Of a stretch of 49,727 nt of DNA, positions 6,701 through 13,663 are shown piece by piece. Numbering within the stretch: the first letter of the stretch is position 1; every line of letters starts with the position of its first letter. Below the pieces are notes generated by a model, which ran no database searches, was not told the DNA's origin, and saw nothing but the letters and a program-made list of their open reading frames with translations. The translations under genes were made by a program, and so were the position numbers. This stretch comes from Candidatus Rifleibacteriota bacterium (lineage in GTDB: Bacteria; UBP17; UBA6191; JACPRK01): positions 1-49,727 of the forward strand of contig JACQZL010000303.1 of assembly GCA_016213865.1 (NCBI GenBank), given 5' to 3'.

Positions 6701-8714
6701 GGCGACCCCCGGGCGACTCCGCGAGAGCGCGGATCGCCTCCAGCGTCGGACGGGCCGGCAAGCCCCTGGCCAGCGCGCCGGCGCACGCCTGACGCACCGG
6801 CTCCTCGAGCGGTTCCGTGCGGCGTGCCAACCGGTCGCCCAGCAGCACCGCCCACGCGAAACGCAGGATCGTCTCCACGAGAGCGGTAGCCTGCGTCACG
6901 GCCTTGCGGGCCATCTCCGGGCCGCCGTCCCAGGACTGGAGGTACTCCTGATAGCGGTGCGCGATCGGCTGAGGCAATTCTTCGAGCCAGATGCGTTTCA
7001 GCTCCGCCGGCGGGATGCGGCTGGCCGCCACGGCCTGCCTGACGGATGCGGCGACCAGGACGTGCAACTGCTGCTCGTTGCGCGGGATGCCCGCGCGCGA
7101 AGCAACCCGGGCCAGCACCCCGACCGCCTCCAGCCGGAGCGAGAGCTGGAGCGTCTTGTCGTGGGCGGCCGCGGCCATCTTCCCGACCGCAGCCTCGAAC
7201 CACTCGCGCTCCGCGGAGGAGAGGGCCGCCAGGACGGGATCGGCGGGTGGGGAGGGCGGCGGAGGCGACTGCGCGGGAGGCGCCGGCGGAATGGCAGCGC
7301 CGGCCTCTGGGGACGGTAACTCTCGCGCAGCACGCGATACGGTCGGGTCGGCGTCGCCCTCGAGCCGGGCGAGCAGGTCGCCCAGGTCGGGCCGTCCGAT
7401 CTTGTGGAGCGCCCAGGCCGCCGCCCGGCGGTCGACGGGGTCCTCCGACCCCGCCAGTGCCGAAAGCGTCGGGCGCACGTTGAAGTCCTCGACCTGCCCC
7501 AGGGCCACCGCGACGTTGGCCCTGACGCGGCGATGCTCGTGACGGCGCAGAGGGAAAAGGGCATCGTGGACCGCGGGCTCGGTGCTCTGGCCCAGCGCCT
7601 CCACGGCGTTGGCGACCACGCGGGCGTTCTTGTGCGTCAAGAGCCGGGTCAAGGGCACCGCGGCCTGGAGGCCACCCAACTGGCCGACACTGGTGGCCAG
7701 CGTCGCCAGCACGCGCGCGTCGGTCTCGTACGACAGGAGCCCGACCAGCACGCCCAGCAGATCGGCCTGACCGGAGGCCCCGGCTTCCTGCACGGCACGC
7801 GTGCGGAGCTTCGGATCGGGCGAAGCCAGGCCGGCCATCGTGAACGAGGCCGCGGGAAGGCGGCTCTCGGGCGGCGGCGGTTCCGCGCCGAGGCGCGTCA
7901 ATTCGTCCCTGGCGCCGGCCACGCCCGCCTGCGCGAGACGTCTCAGGGTGCGGGCCGCCTTGTCTCGCGCGGCTTCGGACCGCGCCGCGGCCGCACGGCC
8001 GGCCAGCCGGACCACTTCGGGGCCCGAACGCAAGGTGGAGAGCGCGTGGGCAGCGGCCTCCTCGTACGAGGGCTGGGCCGAGTCGATCATGCGCTCCAGC
8101 ACCCGGAAGACCAGGTCGGGGCCGGCGCTGGTCAGGAGACGGGTGCTCACGGTCTGGACCTGGCTGTCGGGATCGGTCAGGCCCTTGACTGCCTGCACGT
8201 AGACCGAGCTGGGCTCCAGAAAGACCAGCGCCTCGAGCGAGGCGGCGCGCACGCGCGCGTCGGAGTCCGCCATCAGCCTGGCGAGTATGGAAGCATGACG
8301 CACCAGGCCGAGCCTTCCCAGCGCCACGGCGAGGGCGGCGCGCGTCGGGGCGTCCGTCTGTGCGGCCAGCGCCTTCTCGAGCCCCGGCAACGCGTCCACG
8401 TCGCCGGCCAGGGCAAGCCACTCGATGGCTCCCAGCCGGCTGGGCAGATCGGGCGCGGCGATTGCCTGCCGGGCCTCGGTCTGTCCGGCCGGGACCGTGG
8501 TCGGGCCCAATCGGGGAAACGGCAGTCGGCGCCGCAGTTCCTCGAGGTGGCGCTGCGCCTCCCGACGCACGTCGTGGTCCGAATCGTGAAACGCGAGCTT
8601 GCGAAGCACGGCGGCCCCCGCCAGGTCGGTGAACGAGGCCAGCGCCTGAGCAGCCGAAAGCCGCCGGGCGGGCGACCGGTCCTGGGCGAGCTTCTGGATG
8701 GCGGCCAGGTCCAT
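3762..8714 (-). CDS. HEAT-repeat / NACHT NTPase / WD40 giant protein
   Basis: The protein is 1650 residues from ATG 8714, 19 bp after the stop of the preceding membrane-protein gene; the open frame further upstream is a shadow. Residues ~1-470 are HEAT-like (PBS-lyase type) helical repeats, with units such as ALASFTDLAGAAVLRKLAFH and LLTSAGPDLVF. A Pro-rich linker (~470-490) and an uncharacterised region (~490-900) follow. A P-loop domain has Walker A GQEGRGKST (~910) and a NACHT-like Walker B (LVLVLDGLDEG, ~995). The C-terminal ~290 residues hold six clear WD40 units (VKAVAYSPDGTRLASG-type with terminal VWD/LWD) plus a degenerate seventh, enough for one seven-bladed propeller. The architecture is that of STAND signalling ATPases, in which a repeat domain senses a ligand and the NTPase oligomerises. 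There is no obvious effector enzyme. Regulation, glycan surveillance or phage defence are all possible. Confidence 0.85.
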   Translation of the reverse strand: MDLAAIQKLAQDRSPARRLSAAQALASFTDLAGAAVLRKLAFHDSDHDVRREAQRHLEELRRRLPFPRLGPTTVPAGQTEARQAIAAPDLPSRLGAIEWLALAGDVDALPGLEKALAAQTDAPTRAALAVALGRLGLVRHASILARLMADSDARVRAASLEALVFLEPSSVYVQAVKGLTDPDSQVQTVSTRLLTSAGPDLVFRVLERMIDSAQPSYEEAAAHALSTLRSGPEVVRLAGRAAAARSEAARDKAARTLRRLAQAGVAGARDELTRLGAEPPPPESRLPAASFTMAGLASPDPKLRTRAVQEAGASGQADLLGVLVGLLSYETDARVLATLATSVGQLGGLQAAVPLTRLLTHKNARVVANAVEALGQSTEPAVHDALFPLRRHEHRRVRANVAVALGQVEDFNVRPTLSALAGSEDPVDRRAAAWALHKIGRPDLGDLLARLEGDADPTVSRAARELPSPEAGAAIPPAPPAQSPPPPSPPADPVLAALSSAEREWFEAAVGKMAAAAHDKTLQLSLRLEAVGVLARVASRAGIPRNEQQLHVLVAASVRQAVAASRIPPAELKRIWLEELPQPIAHRYQEYLQSWDGGPEMARKAVTQATALVETILRFAWAVLLGDRLARRTEPLEEPVRQACAGALARGLPARPTLEAIRALAESPGGRRTVPFVPELTRLPEALDWGRLPLPERGQPAPEPASGAAETAANLAELGPAVETLLERVTCLRGYVLVALPSTAKSDGPDAGDRVWQLTGAATEPSPVALTLPTPLAPGRVYLVAADRSRVLPLHPLVVFRPPESGPWRAAPLPTRLFLTSGRRSGTDALVFEDCLERCCFASGDLADELEQLAPGLLAGGPGDAGPEAAGASRYQRQRLLDLDRQFLGRAELLHAVEDWLASRPSGLMLLHGQEGRGKSTLMARLARQFGAVYHFLSARPADGSAVAVFRSLFRQLGSRFQRPVQCPSTAGAASAAFGGLLTEISEWLSPDERLVLVLDGLDEGAQASSGPALFRLLPERLPRGVHILGSCRTGSDAHFELTGADHAGLEVGPLSAEESAFVFGELARGLELPGRFVTDALAAAAGGCLYLANVLEQVRAGVLDPEKPLPDSLAGLWQGLWTASGLEGRHALRSLLALLAEAREALSSEEVALLLGRRLERLPLADLAPFVAGSGLLELRHPAFVEFVRAQQTPGERRERHAQLARHYGDWRRHGDDVALCHLPAHLTGAGSSRELAQLLADPGFLEAKAGRLGCQAILEDLGAALAADHLTGATLRGQLTCQSRALERVARAIDARPADLGPELRNQLFVDAADDPAAALLEQEVASWCSSPGRPRWLRRVSRPATGALVSGRMATSESAGELQSAAYSPDVTRVVTGGRDGAVRVWDALTGRQLHALAGHTHSVKAVAYSPDGTRLASGCHDGIVKLWATGTGREVATFASQPSQVLAIAFSPDGRLVATAGWDRLIRLWDVATGQERLALSGHAERVLAVAFSPDGSTLASGGWDHTVALWDLKGAKQLGVLEGHTHGVGAVAFSPDGGRLVSGGFDAALRVWDACTRQPVAVLAGHAESVTCLAFSAGGARLVSGGGDGTLGVWDFPRCELLCTAGLGSAAIACRWSPSGRQLCGADDGGPTGRPAVYAYEMVGG

Positions 8715-8733
8715 CAATTCACCGGGAACCAGC

Positions 8734-10473
8734 CTAAGGGACGAGCAGCCCCGGAGGGAAGTCCGAGGCCCGCGGCAGGGGCGACATCGGATAGGTGCTG
8801 CCGGTGCGTTGCCACAGGTCCTTGCGGATGAGGATCCAGACTTCGCCGTGCGGGTCCGAGTAGGTCTCCAGCATCCCGTAACGCTCGCGGATCCGGTCCA
8901 GGATGAACGGATCCGGCGGCGGCGCGGGCCCGACGCAGCGGGACTTGGCCCCACCCTGGTCGACGTAACTCCACGCCAGGTTGGTCAGCATCCGGGCGTG
9001 GTTGGCATCGGCGCGGAAGACGTTGGCCGAGATGATGAGCAGGGCGATCCGGTCCTGTTCGTCATCGGCCAGGAAGTGGCAATAGGCTGCCCAGTCGTAG
9101 CCCAGGAAGGCCTCCGGAGCCTGGTGGGCGGTCTCGGAGTGGGCGAGGAACCCGAAGAGCTGGACGTCCAGCGCCGGGTGCGCGTTGAGCGGGTGGACTG
9201 CCCAGCGCAGGATCTCGCCGGGCCGTTCGATCACGTTGCACAGCATCCGGCAGCGGTTGTAGACCAACCAGCCCGTCCGGGAGGCGAAGACCATGCGCAT
9301 TTGCTCGTCCGCGGCACCGTGGTGGCCGGCGAAGGTACGTCGATCCAGATAGTAGTAGTGATACCACGTGCTGTAGCCGGCCTGGCAGACGGCTCCCGCG
9401 CAGACCAGCGCCGCGACGACGGCCCGCTCGCGCGCGCGCAGGCAGGTGAACCCCAGGGCCGCGCCCGCTGCCAGCGCCGGCATCAGCGGCACGAGGTAGC
9501 GCGGTTCGGCGTGACGGAAGACCGGCAGGACAGCCATCGCGCCCAGAGCACTCGACAGAAAGAGGGCAGTCCCCGGCGGGTGACGCGCCACGACCAGCCC
9601 CAGGCCCAAGAGGACCAGCGGCATGAGCCCCGCGCCGAGCCCGTGACGCATGCTGTCGAGGTAGCGCGAGAGATGGAAGAGGTAGGCGTGCAAGCCGGGC
9701 GGGGCCTGGACCGTCGCGTCGTTCTCGGTGGTCTGACGCAGCAGGTCCCAGTCGAGCACGAAGGCGTACCACGGACCCGCGAGAACGAGGGCGACGACGA
9801 CGACGAGCGTCAGGCGCAGAAACGCTTCCCGGACGGTGCCGCCGGCGCGGAACCAGACCACGATCGCCACCAGGACCGGGCCGATCAGATAGAACCCGAC
9901 GGTCCACTTGGTCAGCAGGCCCGCCGCTCCGACGGCCCCCAGCAGCGCGCACTTCCTGCGCGACGGCAACCCCTCCGGCCCGGCGAGTAGCCACAAGACC
10001 AGCCCCACGATTCCGAGCACGCCGCACTCGAACTGGAGCGACTTGGTGTGGATGTTGACGAGCGGGCTGCCGGCCAGGAAACAGAGAGCCACCGCGGTCG
10101 CCAGCGCCCCGGCGCCGCGACGGATCATCGCTCCGGCCAGGCCGAGGAAGCCGGCGGCCACCAGCACGTTGCTCCACATCACCAGGGAGGCCAGGTCCGG
10201 CCGCGCCCGGGTGCCCGCGAAGGCAGCGAGCCACGCGTAGTAGAGCGGCGGATAGTAGTTCTGCTGCGAGAGCCACCCCAGGAACTGCCCGTCGAGCCAT
10301 TGCTTCTTGGCCAGGCACGCGGCCCCCGCGAAGGCGCCCACCTCCAGCGGATTCTGCGACTCTGCCATGTAAGCGTACGCATTGGCCAGGACGGCCGCCA
10401 GGACGGCCAGGGCCAGCGTCCAGGCAGCGAGGTTCGGGCAGCGTCCGGGCTTGGAGACGTCGGTCTGGTTCAT
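8734..10473 (-). CDS. Multi-pass membrane glycosyltransferase-like protein (paralogue 2)
   Basis: The protein is 579 residues from ATG 10473, whose ATG overlaps the TGA of the upstream paralogue. It is predicted to be polytopic (about ten hydrophobic helices) with a hydrophilic C-terminal ~170 residues. Features shared with the GT39/GT83 (PMT/ArnT) superfamily are an acidic motif in the first loop (YMAESQNPLEVGAFAG), the YYPPLYYAWL segment and the ProLysVal-like KWTVGFY helix. Such enzymes transfer sugars from polyprenyl phosphate on the outer face of the membrane. The substrate is unknown. The adjacent gene is a clear tandem duplicate. The open frame upstream of 10473 is only a shadow of that gene. 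Confidence 0.75.
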   Translation of the reverse strand: MNQTDVSKPGRCPNLAAWTLALAVLAAVLANAYAYMAESQNPLEVGAFAGAACLAKKQWLDGQFLGWLSQQNYYPPLYYAWLAAFAGTRARPDLASLVMWSNVLVAAGFLGLAGAMIRRGAGALATAVALCFLAGSPLVNIHTKSLQFECGVLGIVGLVLWLLAGPEGLPSRRKCALLGAVGAAGLLTKWTVGFYLIGPVLVAIVVWFRAGGTVREAFLRLTLVVVVALVLAGPWYAFVLDWDLLRQTTENDATVQAPPGLHAYLFHLSRYLDSMRHGLGAGLMPLVLLGLGLVVARHPPGTALFLSSALGAMAVLPVFRHAEPRYLVPLMPALAAGAALGFTCLRARERAVVAALVCAGAVCQAGYSTWYHYYYLDRRTFAGHHGAADEQMRMVFASRTGWLVYNRCRMLCNVIERPGEILRWAVHPLNAHPALDVQLFGFLAHSETAHQAPEAFLGYDWAAYCHFLADDEQDRIALLIISANVFRADANHARMLTNLAWSYVDQGGAKSRCVGPAPPPDPFILDRIRERYGMLETYSDPHGEVWILIRKDLWQRTGSTYPMSPLPRASDFPPGLLVP

Positions 10474-12218
10474 TCGTCGTTCTTGGGCAACACGTCGAAG
10501 AAGGGAGGACGCTCCTCCACCGGTTCGATGGGCCGCACCAGGCCGGAGCGGTTCCAGACAGCGCGGTTGACCATCAGCCAGACCTCGCCCTCGGTGTCCA
10601 CGTAGCGTTCGAGGATGGCGTACCTCTGGCGCAGCAGCTCGAGCACGAACGGGTCCTCCGGCGGCCCCGGTCCAGGGCAGGGGGCCCCCTGGCCGTCCTG
10701 ACGCACGTAGGTCCACGCCAGCGCCGCTCGACTGCGCGGCCCGTCGAGGCCGGCCACCCGGATCGACTCCGACACCGCGAGGAACGCGACCCGATCGTTC
10801 TGCACGTCGTCCAGGAACTTGCAGTAGCTGGTCCAGTCGTAGCCGGCGACGGCCGTCTGCTCGCCGCGGGCCAGCTCGGAGTTGGCCAGGAAAAAGAAGA
10901 GCTGCGGGTCGAGGCCCGTGTGGACGTTCAGGGGGTGGACCCCCAGCGAGAGCGGCCCGCCCTGGTGCGGGATGAAGTCGCGCCACGCGCGGAACCGCTG
11001 GTAGACCAGCCGGCCCACCCGGGAGGGCCAGACGAGGCGCATCTCCCAGTCGGCGGCGGCCTGGTGGCCCGCGAACCTCCGGTGGTCCGCGTGCCAGTAG
11101 TGGTACCACGTCGATTGCCAGACCGACTGCAGCGCGCCCAGTCCCACGACCGCCACCGCGACCGCCGGCGCCGCCCCGCCGAGCGAGCCCATCCCGAGCC
11201 CCGCCGTGGCCGCGGTGGCCGGAAGCAACGGAAGCAGGTAGCGCGCCTCGCCGTGCTGGAAGGACGGCAGGACCAGGAGGGCCCCCAGCGCGCTCGAGAG
11301 GAAGAGGCCGCTTCCGCGAGGGCGAGAGAAGAGCGTCACCCCGACCCCGGTCACCAGGAGCGGCCAGAGAAAGTACCCGCTGCCAAGGCGCAGCTTGTCG
11401 AAATAGTCGAGCAGCCGGACCTGATAGTTGGTCGTCCAGCGCCCCGGCGGAGTGGTCGGGTCGTTCTCGGCGGTGATCCGGATCAAGTTCCAGTCGAGGC
11501 AGAAAAAGTACCAGGGTCCGGCGACCGCGACGGCGACCGCGACGGCGATGCCCAGGCGGAGCAACGCCTCGCGAACGGTCCCGCCCGTGCGGAACCACGT
11601 GACAATCGCGACGGCCACGGGTCCCAGGACGTAGAACGCCACGGTCCACTTGAAGAGCAGCCCCACGGCCCCCGCCAGCCCCAGCACCACGGCGCCGCGC
11701 CTCCCCGGCAGCCCCCGCGGCCCCGAGAGCAGCCCCAGCAGCACGCCGACCGAGCCGACGACCCCGCACTCGAAACTGAGCGTCTTGGTGTGCAGGTTGA
11801 AGAGGGGACCGCCCAGAAGGAAGCACAACGCCACGGTCATGGCGGCGGTCGAGGCGCCGAGCCGCCAAAGGGCCAGCGCCAGGCCCAGCAGTCCGGCGAC
11901 GACCAGCACGTCGCTCCAGAGGACCAGCGTCGACAGGGACGGCCGCACGCCCGGCGTGACCGGCAGCGACAGCCAGGTCATGTAGAGCGGCGGGTAGTAG
12001 TGCTGGCTGACCGCCCAGGTCAGGATGCCCGAGACCGCTTGCACGCGCGCCACCTGGCATGCCGACGACGCGAACTCGCCCACTTCCAGGTGGTTCTGCG
12101 ATTCGGCCATGAAGGCCGCCGAGTTGGCGGTCGCGGCCGCGACGAGCACGACCGTGACCAGGACTGCGAGCCACCAGGGCGCCCGGACGATGCGCGGGGT
12201 GGCTTCAGCGGAGGGCAT
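10470..12218 (-). CDS. Multi-pass membrane glycosyltransferase-like protein (paralogue 1)
   Basis: The protein is 582 residues from ATG 12218 (MPSAEATPRIVRAPWWLAVL). It overlaps the end of the radical-SAM-like gene by 14 bp and the next paralogue by 4 bp, so the genes are probably one transcript. Topology and motifs match the neighbour: FMAESQNHLEVGEFASSACQ in the first loop, YYPPLYMTWL, LHTKTLSFECGVVGSVG and FKWTVAFYVLGPVAVAIVTW, and a hydrophilic C-terminus with HPLNVHTGLDPQLFFFLANSE (counterpart HPLNAHPALDVQLFGFLAHSE). It is probably a lipid-linked sugar transferase of the GT39-like fold. No specificity can be read from the sequence. Confidence 0.75.
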   Translation of the reverse strand: MPSAEATPRIVRAPWWLAVLVTVVLVAAATANSAAFMAESQNHLEVGEFASSACQVARVQAVSGILTWAVSQHYYPPLYMTWLSLPVTPGVRPSLSTLVLWSDVLVVAGLLGLALALWRLGASTAAMTVALCFLLGGPLFNLHTKTLSFECGVVGSVGVLLGLLSGPRGLPGRRGAVVLGLAGAVGLLFKWTVAFYVLGPVAVAIVTWFRTGGTVREALLRLGIAVAVAVAVAGPWYFFCLDWNLIRITAENDPTTPPGRWTTNYQVRLLDYFDKLRLGSGYFLWPLLVTGVGVTLFSRPRGSGLFLSSALGALLVLPSFQHGEARYLLPLLPATAATAGLGMGSLGGAAPAVAVAVVGLGALQSVWQSTWYHYWHADHRRFAGHQAAADWEMRLVWPSRVGRLVYQRFRAWRDFIPHQGGPLSLGVHPLNVHTGLDPQLFFFLANSELARGEQTAVAGYDWTSYCKFLDDVQNDRVAFLAVSESIRVAGLDGPRSRAALAWTYVRQDGQGAPCPGPGPPEDPFVLELLRQRYAILERYVDTEGEVWLMVNRAVWNRSGLVRPIEPVEERPPFFDVLPKNDE

Positions 12219-13422
12219 TGCTTGCCAGGCGCCACGCGGCGCGCGTGAGCCTCGCCAGGTCTCCGGGAGTGCGGACCCGGGCCAACTGGTGCCAGAGGTA
12301 GGACGGCCGGCCATAGAACCGCAGGTAGGCCCGGCGGCGCAGGTCCGCCAGGTCCGCCGCCGTCATCGCACAGAACGAGGCCGGCGGGCTGAGCGAACGG
12401 TCGCGCCCCCCGTCGCAGCTCTCCGGGCTGTCCAGGAACGGGCGCCCCAGCTCGGTCCCGGGAAGGGGCGAGAAGACGTTGAACGAGACGTAATCGAGAG
12501 GCAGGCTCAGGGCGAAATCGACCGTTCGCCGCGCCCCATCGGCGTCCTCGCCCGGAAGCCCCAGGAGAAAGTAGGCCAGCACCCGGATGCCCGCCTCGCG
12601 GCAGCGTTCGACCATGTGGCGAGCGCGGGCCGTGTCGAACCCCTTGCGGTGTCGTGCCAGCATCTCGTCGACGCCGGTCTCCAGGCCCAGCATCACGGTA
12701 TGGCATCCGGCCGCGGCCAGTTCGTCAATCAGCTCGTCGGACAGGCATGCAACCTGAGCGTTGCACACGAACGACGGCTTCAGGCCTCGCTCGTGGACGA
12801 GCCGGCAGAAGTGGCGGGCCCGCGCCGGCCTGGCCGTGAAGTTCGGATCGAGATCGGAAGTCAGCGACAGGCGGTAGCGATCCGCGGGGAAGAGGTCGTG
12901 GCGGGGCACGGGATACGCAAACTCGTGCCCGTTCGCGGCCACCGCACGCACGGCCTCGACCTCCCGCAGGTGCAAGGCAGGAAACGGGCCCGTCTCGCCG
13001 GCCAGCCAGCGGTCCAGGCTGTCGACCGTGTAGTCCGAGAGGACGCCCGAAACGAACGGGAAGCGCTCCAGGACCTGGCGGGCCTCCTTGAGCAGGAAGT
13101 CCCCGGTGAGGACCACCCGCATCCCCGGCCGGGCAGCCGTCGCGCGCCGCAGCAACGCCACGTCCTGGGCCCACGAGAGCGTCCCCGTGAGCATGAGCAG
13201 GGCCTGGGGCTTCAGGCGCTCGAGCTCGGTCAGGCACTCCTGGCTCGAGACCCGGCGAGCCACCGCGTCGAGCACCTCGACCTCGTGCCGGCGGCCCAGG
13301 ATGCCGCTCTGGACGAGCAGATCCACGGGGCTCCAGAGGTCACCCGCCTTCGAGGTGTAGCTGCAGTAGTTGTCACGAATGCAGGGACGGTCGAACGGCG
13401 GGTTCAGCAGGAGGACTCGCAT
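12205..13422 (-). CDS. B12-binding/radical-SAM-like protein lacking the CxxxCxxC cluster motif
   Basis: The protein is 405 residues from ATG 13422 (MRVLLLNPPFDRP). The upstream extension of the frame is made of tandem GC-rich repeats and is rejected. Residues ~1-130 look like the cobalamin-binding-type domain of this family (YTSKAGDLWSPVDLLVQSGI). The C-terminal half matches radical SAM barrels: SFVCNAQVACLSDELIDELA, AAGCHTVMLGLETGVDEML, AYFLLGLPGEDADGARRTV and FNVFSPLPGTELG. However, the segment that should follow YRLSLT, holding the CxxxCxxC motif and the next ~40 residues, is missing: the sequence runs straight into SDLDPNFTARPARARHF. It is therefore either an inactive derivative or carries an in-frame deletion. 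It is the first gene of the membrane-glycosyltransferase operon. Confidence 0.75.
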   Translation of the reverse strand: MRVLLLNPPFDRPCIRDNYCSYTSKAGDLWSPVDLLVQSGILGRRHEVEVLDAVARRVSSQECLTELERLKPQALLMLTGTLSWAQDVALLRRATAARPGMRVVLTGDFLLKEARQVLERFPFVSGVLSDYTVDSLDRWLAGETGPFPALHLREVEAVRAVAANGHEFAYPVPRHDLFPADRYRLSLTSDLDPNFTARPARARHFCRLVHERGLKPSFVCNAQVACLSDELIDELAAAGCHTVMLGLETGVDEMLARHRKGFDTARARHMVERCREAGIRVLAYFLLGLPGEDADGARRTVDFALSLPLDYVSFNVFSPLPGTELGRPFLDSPESCDGGRDRSLSPPASFCAMTAADLADLRRRAYLRFYGRPSYLWHQLARVRTPGDLARLTRAAWRLASNALR

Positions 13423-13663
13423 GGGCTCTCGGGAAACCAATGTAGCAGAGCCGGCCCGGCGAGGCACGGGTCGAGGGCGGGTGGGTGGTTGGGTGGCTGG
13501 GTGGCTGCAAGGCTGCAAGGCTGCAAGGCTGCGGGGGTGCGGGCTGCAGGGCTGCGGGCTGCGGGGGTGCGAGGCTGCAAGGCTGCAAGGCTGCGTGAGC
13601 AAGTGGCCACCTGACCATCCTCCCCTCATCAGCCCCTGACACCTAACACCTAACACCTGCCAG
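13423..13663. repeat. Intergenic region with low-complexity tandem repeats
   Basis: At 13503-13593 there are about ten imperfect copies of a 7-9 base unit (GGCTGCAA / GGCTGCGG), and at 13640-13657 three copies of ACACCTA-type units. The block lies between the radical-SAM-like gene and the asparagine-synthetase-like gene. It has no coding signal, but several frames stay open through it. Confidence 0.7.

Noticed and set aside
6466..8421. 651-codon frame inside the HEAT/NACHT gene
   Set aside because: Low-complexity shadow; the real frame has HEAT and NACHT motifs.
10474..12174. N-terminal half of the 1146-codon frame over the paralogous glycosyltransferases
   Set aside because: It is the shadow of the first paralogue. 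The true second gene starts at ATG 10473 in an ATGA overlap.
13503..13593. Possible CRISPR array
   Set aside because: Units are 7-9 bp, contiguous and without spacers, so this is a tandem repeat tract.
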